DNA of 64,000 nucleotides from Prostheceraeus crozeri (taxonomy: Eukaryota; Platyhelminthes; Polycladida; Euryleptidae): contig CAJQUW010012439.1 of NCBI GenBank assembly GCA_907163375.1, positions 124,001 through 188,000 on the forward strand, read 5' to 3'. Of this stretch, positions 58,511 to 64,000 are shown piece after piece. The notes beneath the pieces were generated by a model. The model was not told the DNA's origin, ran no database searches, and worked only from the letters and a program-made list of their open reading frames with translations. The translations under genes and the position numbers were made by a program. Every line of letters begins with the position of its first letter. Position 1 is the stretch's first letter.

Positions 58511-60427
58511 CGAACTCACCACAGCACTAGAAAGTCTTATCGAAAAGGTTTTACTGCACAGTGTGGATTGTCTTGTAACTTACTTTCACAGTCTTATAAA
58601 GTTATATCGAAAAGGTTTTACTGCACAGTGTAGATTGTCTTGTAACTTGCTTTCACAGTGTTAGAAAGTTTTATGTTGAGTGGAGACAGTTGCCAAATGT
58701 TCCCCTATTAGAAAATTCAAACTCCATGACTGTTAGATTGCTGAATACTTCATCAAGTTTACTAAAAGCAGTTTTCTATTGCAGTGAGACTGAGAGTTTG
58801 GAATGTTACATGAAAACAGTGTTCACCACAACACTAGAAAGTTTTACTGCGCTGTGTAGATTGTTTCACAGTCTTAAAAGGTCTTATAGTAAGTACTACA
58901 GTGTTGAATGTTTTATAAAACCGAGAAAAGTCATGTCAAAAATGTTGAGTGTGTGTGAGAGCTAGTTCCATGACATTGAATCGCGTGGGTCCTAAAGTCC
59001 TAAAGTCCATAATCCAAGGGTAGGGTCATCTACGGTTGGATTTAGGGTTTCATATCACATGCACTAACCGTTCGTGTAGAATACGTGAAGCACATGTTCG
59101 CTTAAAAGTCTAAACGCAAACGTTGAAGTAGGTTTTGTAAGAAGTCTTTGACATGCTGTTGTGAAACTTAGCGAACGTTGAAAAAAGTTTTATAAAATGT
59201 TTCTGCAGTCACACTCGTTAGCGTACCAGCTTTACTAAATGTGTTGTTTGCCTTTATCAAATTGAATGCGTGTGTAGACTGTTTTGTAAATAAAGACAGT
59301 GTTAAACGTGTTTGCAGTCTACATTGACAGCATACAAATATACACATAACAACCTGTAACGTTGTAAGTCGAATGCATGTGAGTTAGGAAATACTCAAAA
59401 CATGTGTGAGATAAAAATCAACCTGCTAGATTCAGTGAAAAACAAAAGTGTCACACTTATTTTATGGGAAATAAGAGGGAACTGTGTAGCGAGAGCGTTT
59501 ACACTCATCATAGACAGATGAACATATATTCTAACTTCAACTTTATGACATTCAAATGAAATACATAAACATGAAGCTCTGGACTCATGAAAACTACATG
59601 ACGAGTGACAACAACTTTATGATGATAAATCTTTCATAGATTGCAGTCGTGTTTAAAGTGGATATAAAAACCTGTAGAAACGCATAAGTCTTAGATTCAG
59701 TTCAACGACTCGACCATTGAACTCACAAAATGAACAAGTATGTGTAATTAACACGCTCATCAGTAGAAAACAGAAAAGCATGTCATATCATTGAATTATC
59801 ACGACTGAGTGACAAGTCTGTGTCAGTGGAATTATTTCATAAGTATGAAACAGTGAACATTACATTAGGACTGTCCATGAGTATTAAAGGCTAGAATCAA
59901 AGTTTGCTTTTCATGTGCATGAAAATGAATGCGTGTCTCATTTCTAAACGAATCGTGCGTTGATAATAGAATCAACATTGAAACCTGCATCAAGTGATTT
60001 TCTGTGCGAATGCAGACGATGTGAAAATGACACACGGATTGACATTTAACATTGCTTGCAATATTCAACACGCTGCCATTCAAAAGCAGCTAAAACGTTT
60101 ATCATAAAACCTATCAGTGAAACAGATGTCATATAACCCTCCTGTGCACACAAAGAATCACGAGCGCACTCTGTCGCCTGTTTGTCGCGCTGCCCCTCAG
60201 CAGATAGAGTAGAACACAAAGATGAATGATAACGCTCTCTCTCTCTCTGTCACATTAAACAAAGATCTATCGCATCTGTCCCACGAACAAGGATGCAGGA
60301 ACGTATCGTCATCTCAGACCTCCCACCTAGCTGATTCCCACACAGCTCATTGCTATCGCACCGGAAGGGAGATTCACACGATAAATGCATCTAAGTTTGT
60401 TGAGTGGTTGAGGTTTGCAGTCAATGA
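58511..60427. other. repeat-derived DNA, no gene recognised
   Basis: 58530-58680 repeats AAAGGTTTTACTGCACAGTGT-like words twice. 58990-59080 carries a block (CTACGGTTGGATTTAGGG ... CTAACCGTT) that recurs at 61425-61510. Otherwise AT-rich with no recognisable frame. Confidence 0.45.
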
Positions 60428-60901
60428 AAATATGTCTTCCCTTTTATTCCTCAAACCATAAGTTTAGAGCAATATGATGGCGCGAACCAGACATTTGAAA
60501 AGCTGTATCATTGTCATATAAAGCGGAGTCTCTTGCATTTCACTATCATAGTGATATCCGAGAAGCCAAGAGCGTGCGTGATGCCATTTCGCATCATGCA
60601 TCGTGGAGAAGAATTCCACAGTGATATCTACGGTGAGGATATCACTGTGGAATTTGTGAAGCATTATTCATACTTCACCTTGAATGAAGACATGAGCCGT
60701 CGAATACGGCAAGAGATGGAGACGAAGGAAAGTGAGGTCGAGACGGTGGAAAGAGAGATGATGTGGAGTGAAAACTCGGAAAGTGAGGAAGTGGAGGCGA
60801 GTGAAGATGTCATGGTGATATCAGATGATGAAGAGTTTTACACATGCATACGATTGGCTGTCATCTCAACTCGTTCATGTTTTCTTTCAGTGATGGAGTG
60901 A
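60428..60901 (+). CDS. acidic open frame, possible exon, unknown function
   Basis: 157 codons open between stops, from 60428 to TGA at 60899. The text looks protein-like: FPFIPQTISLEQYDGANQTF, FRIMHRGEEFHSDIYGEDI and FVKHYSYFTLNEDM. A very acidic segment (SENSESEEVEASEDVMVISD) follows at about residues 112-131, then a Cys/Ile-rich end. An acceptor-like TTTGCAG ends at 60420 and a donor-like GTGAGT starts at 60898. An exon is therefore plausible, though the acceptor-side frame meets a stop. The first ATG is at 60533. No family is recognised. Confidence 0.35.
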   Translation, partial: KYVFPFIPQTISLEQYDGANQTFEKLYHCHIKRSLLHFTIIVISEKPRACVMPFRIMHRGEEFHSDIYGEDITVEFVKHYSYFTLNEDMSRRIRQEMETKESEVETVEREMMWSENSESEEVEASEDVMVISDDEEFYTCIRLAVISTRSCFLSVME

Positions 60902-61249
60902 GTGATGGGCGTTCTTTAGTTCATAAAATCATCATGCACACATACAGCACACTGTTTCACCACATTTCCTCGTGAATGCATCATGAGATCTTATAAGAAC
61001 TTCCGTCTAATGCAGCTAAAGCGGTCCCAAGCCCGCCACATATCTTCGGATAAGGAATGCAAAGGGGAAGGATAAATGATGAAATGGAATGAAGGGAAAC
61101 CAAAAGTGTACCACATGCAATCACAAACATATTTCTATCTTCATTAAGATGACATTCAATCACTTGAATTCTAATGTGACCATCGCATCCCTAGATCTCA
61201 GTACAGTCAACTCTCAAACGTGCTATGAGCTAGTTACACCTATTATCTC

Positions 61250-61820
61250 TAACTTAACAAACACGGAAAGGATTTTAACATGATTTCAAACTTTACAAAC
61301 ATCAACTTTATTTCTAACTTTACCAACAGTGAAATGCTTGTGACTATATTTTATACTTTTCCTATCTTACAAACACTGAAATGCTTGTCACGCTATTTTA
61401 TACTTTACCTATAAATTGCTAAAGTCCATCATCTATGGGGATAGGGTTAGCTACGGTTGGATTTAGAGATTTAGGGTTTTATATAACACGGGTTAACCGT
61501 TAGTGTATAGTAGATTTATTGACTTAACCATTTGTGAATGACATTATTCCTAACATTACAAACAACTACTTTATTTCTAATTTTACAAACAGTGAAATGC
61601 TTGTGACTATATTCTATACTTTACCTATCTTACAAACACTGAAATGATTCTGACAATATTTCTAACTTTACAGTGACATGGTTATAACTTTATTTCTAAC
61701 TTTACAAACAGTGACATGCTCACGACTTTATTTTATACTTCACCTAACTTACAAACACTGAAATGATTCTGATATTATTCCTAACTTTACAAACAGTAAA
61801 AATGGTTGTGACTTTATTTC
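61250..61820. repeat. minisatellite, about 45-50-bp unit
   Basis: Units such as CTTACAAACACTGAAATG, CTTGTGACTATATTTTATAC and TTTCTAACTTTACAAACAG alternate through the region. It is interrupted at 61425-61510 by the block shared with 58990-59080. The copies are moderately diverged. Confidence 0.75.
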
Positions 61821-62424
61821 CTTAGTCAATCCACTCTGTTGAAACGACAAGAAAACGACACAGCATGTACATGATATGTTATTGAAACCCACAGAGCTTT
61901 TTTTGTTACACTAACAATTCAGTTCAATGTGAGCTATCCTATACACTCAAAACCTGCAGCGACATTTATTCTATTACATCCATGAATATGACGTGATAAA
62001 ATTCACATCATTTCAAAACCTTTTAAAGGAGCTTGTCTTCAAACACATGCTGAATCCCACATAGCTTGTTTGTTACACTACCAATTCATTTCATATGACA
62101 TAACTTTTCACTTTAATTATTCCTACAATGTTACTGCAGTGGTCTCAACACAATCCCTACCATGTATTCTAACACTCTAATCACTGTGCAATGACTGTTG
62201 TGAATTGTATCGCATTCATGTACATGACTCAGGCTTGTAAATTCCTGTTACTCAGGTGTGAGAAGGTTATGAGAACCTAAGATGCTTCAGCGGTTCATTT
62301 CAATTTACACGAGTAACATTTGATGCTTTCATGTCTAGTAACATGTATGAGTTACTTCACAACTCTAGTTTCATGGAGACTTTGATTATTCATTGTTAGC
62401 TCGCTGAAGATGAGTGTTTTGAAA
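61821..62424. other. no feature recognised
   Basis: AT-rich sequence between the minisatellite and the minus-strand gene. Confidence 0.5.
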
Positions 62425-62780
62425 TCATCGCACTGTGAAGAGAGATTGCAAACTAATGAAGATAGAAATTTGATTTCTGTATACGTTTGGCGTATGAGTG
62501 GCCATCCTTTCATCCCTTTCATCAATTTTCAACCCATCCTCTGAGTTCAACGGGCTTGGAGCCGTCAGAAAGTGAAAACACTTTTCGGCCTCATTATGGG
62601 TAGCCTCATAAAGGCTGTTTGGGACACTCACTAGCCTCATGAAGGTCGTTTGCGGCGTTCTCCAACTCCTCTCTACTTTTGCTCGAAGATCTTTGTAAGA
62701 AAGTAAAATGGTGTTAGAGTTGATTGAGAGGTAATGACGTTCGAGTAACTTACTAGGAATTTTCCTCTTCACTTTTCTCA
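62425..62780 (-). other. 118-codon open frame after the 348-residue ORF, uncertain
   Basis: This frame abuts the stop of the upstream ORF in another phase and opens with GTG rather than ATG (RKVKRKIPSKLLERHYLS). It includes SYKDLRAKVERSW and HNEAEKCFHFLTAPSP. TTTTTAG just at the junction could act as a splice acceptor, so it may be a following exon or part of the 3'UTR. No domain is recognised. Confidence 0.3.
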
Positions 62781-63834
62781 CTAAAAATCACACAGTCCAC
62801 CGTCTACCTCCATACTGATATGAATGCAGGTGACCCCACCTCCCTCGTAGCACTCCTGCGTGGTGTTTAAATCATCTGTAACAGTAAGCACGTCACATAC
62901 TTGGTTTCTGTAGATTGGCAGGTGTACCTCTAGGTGTCTTCTTTTCATTTCCTTGTTGATGTCTTCAGCCTGACTAAGTCTCCTCTTCAGGTCATGATCT
63001 TCTTGTCTCATCCCTTGACAGTTCCTCTCTATCACACCAAGTTTGTCAACCTCCTGCCTCTGATGATTCAACTCGGATAATACCTCTTCATAAGCCATCT
63101 CCTTCTCCTTCCATTCCCGCCTCTCTTTCATTAATGTTTCCTCTCTCTTCTGCAGCTGTAATACTTCCTCCTGTAAGACTTGTACCGTTCCCACTTTAAT
63201 TTCTAGTTTGGCTATGTCCTGCACCATCTCTTTATTTTGTCTAGTCACGGCTTCATAGCAATCTCTGAGCAGCATGTAATGGGCTTGCTGTGATGCCTTC
63301 GCCATCAACTCATCTCTATCTAGAGCTCTTATTTGTTCGCGTATACCGCTTTTCTTTGGCGTAGAAATGTTAAGTGGCTCCTCTACATGTTCAGATGCGT
63401 GCTCAGATACATGTTCAGCTTCCTGTTTACCACTAATGAAAACGGCTCTCACCTCCTGTACTTCCCCTTCCTCCTCACTGCTGCTTGTATCGCTGAGGAA
63501 GAGATCGTTCCCATCATCATCCAAGTCGACAATGTGTCTTACAGCCGCCCTCTCCTCCTGCCTTCGTCTATACAAGTCATCAAACCACTTTTTGAAGTGG
63601 CAGTTAGAAATAGACGCACTAGGACACTGGTCATGTCTTTTCCTAAATTCGACAAAGTCAGAGTCCGCTTCCACAGCATGATGGACACATGTCTTTATTT
63701 CATAGACCTTATTATGCTCCCCAATGTGTTCCACCTGTCTCAAGTGCCTTTTGTATTCGGTCCCTCTGTATACTTTATCACATGAACATCTTGTGACGCT
63801 GTAGCGCGAAGACTTTGATAAAACCATATTGAAA
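62781..63834 (-). CDS. hypothetical 348-residue protein: Cys/His N-terminus, acidic linker, coiled coil
   Basis: An intact frame from ATG at 63827 to TAG at 62781. A good acceptor (ATCTTGCAG) precedes position 63834, leaving 7 bases of 5'UTR in the exon, so this is a coding exon of a spliced transcript. Residues 14-36 (RCSCDKVYRGTEYKRHLRQV, then EH) look like a degenerate C2H2-type finger, and further Cys/His follow (CVHH, CPSASISNCHFKKW). Residues about 100-125 are acidic (DLDDDGNDLFLSD, SSSEEEGE), then an AEHVSEHASEHVEEP repeat. Residues about 185-310 are strongly heptad-rich (VLQEEVLQLQKREETLMKER). No family is recognised; it could be a host gene or encoded by an element spanning the repeats to its left. 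Frames on the plus strand here are shadows. Confidence 0.6.
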
Positions 63835-64000
63835 CTGCAAGATAAAAGTCAGTTATTTACTACAGTTCTCACAAGAAAGCACTGATTATCAGAAACATGT
63901 TTGTAATAAATGGCATAGGACAGAAAATGAAGACCCTAACCTTAAGACCCTAATGTTAGAAAGTGTATCACTGATGCCTGTAAGATCTGACTTTAAATCT
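63835..64000. other. intron or upstream region of the 348-residue ORF
   Basis: Begins with the polypyrimidine/AG acceptor on the minus strand. The upstream exon is outside the window. Confidence 0.5.

Noticed and set aside
63333-63785. 150-codon plus-strand frame
   Set aside because: Antisense shadow of the 348-residue minus-strand ORF, which has the splice acceptor and coiled-coil periodicity.

Overview
This is an AT-rich animal (metazoan) genomic window dominated by transposable elements. The anchor is a spliced host gene on the minus strand, a sestrin. Three coding exons are recognisable at 22189-22515, 21135-21200 and 8759-8944. All have consensus splice sites and all keep phase 0. The rest of the gene (AhpD-like catalytic exon, leucine-binding half) was not found and should lie toward or beyond the left edge. 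The long SESN1-like N-terminus, the many TAGGCCTA octamers and the mix of CR1/Jockey-group LINEs, Penelope, Gypsy, hAT and Mutator-like elements suggest a marine invertebrate, perhaps an echinoderm or other deuterostome. That placement is an inference. The window does not read like a bacterium, virus or plasmid.

Layout: 2.0-5.66 kb, decayed LINE with an (ACT)n tail. 8.76-22.5 kb, sestrin exons and introns. The 12.2-kb intron holds an inverted-repeat cassette around a decayed coding-like region of unknown identity (10.94-13.79 kb), a CAGGGTGGCC-ended element (12.76-13.66 kb), a 274-bp tandem duplication (18.18-18.72 kb) and a composite repeat with LINE fragments between inverted arms (18.73-20.58 kb). 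22.87-28.61 kb, near full-length but broken ORF1/ORF2 LINE split by a 1868-bp TTAA-flanked piggyBac-type insertion. 28.86-29.57 kb, AT-rich minisatellite. 29.94-30.12 kb, orphan exon-like frame. 31.67-32.25 kb, Penelope remnants in two orientations, one with a hammerhead-like fold. 32.29-35.60 kb, 5'-truncated Ty3/Gypsy fossil with one LTR. 36.85-37.37 kb, 519-bp Mutator-like MITE with a perfect 9-bp target duplication. 38.39-40.74 kb, duplicated repeats. 41.27-43.57 kb, 2.3-kb non-autonomous hAT with an 8-bp duplication. 46.14-46.31 kb, hAT transposase C-terminus. 49.29-54.92 kb, 5.6-kb foldback-like giant palindrome with a perfect 9-bp duplication and arms built of ~170-bp tandem units. 55.69-61.8 kb, mosaic of tandem repeats. 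62.78-63.83 kb, intact 348-residue ORF of unknown function behind a splice acceptor on the minus strand.

Only sestrin (stress response, GATOR2-mTORC1 control) and possibly the 348-residue ORF look like functional genes. The strongest candidates for something new are the foldback-like palindrome, the TTAA element with paired subterminal palindromes, the Penelope hammerhead-like fold, and the unidentified cassette and ORF.
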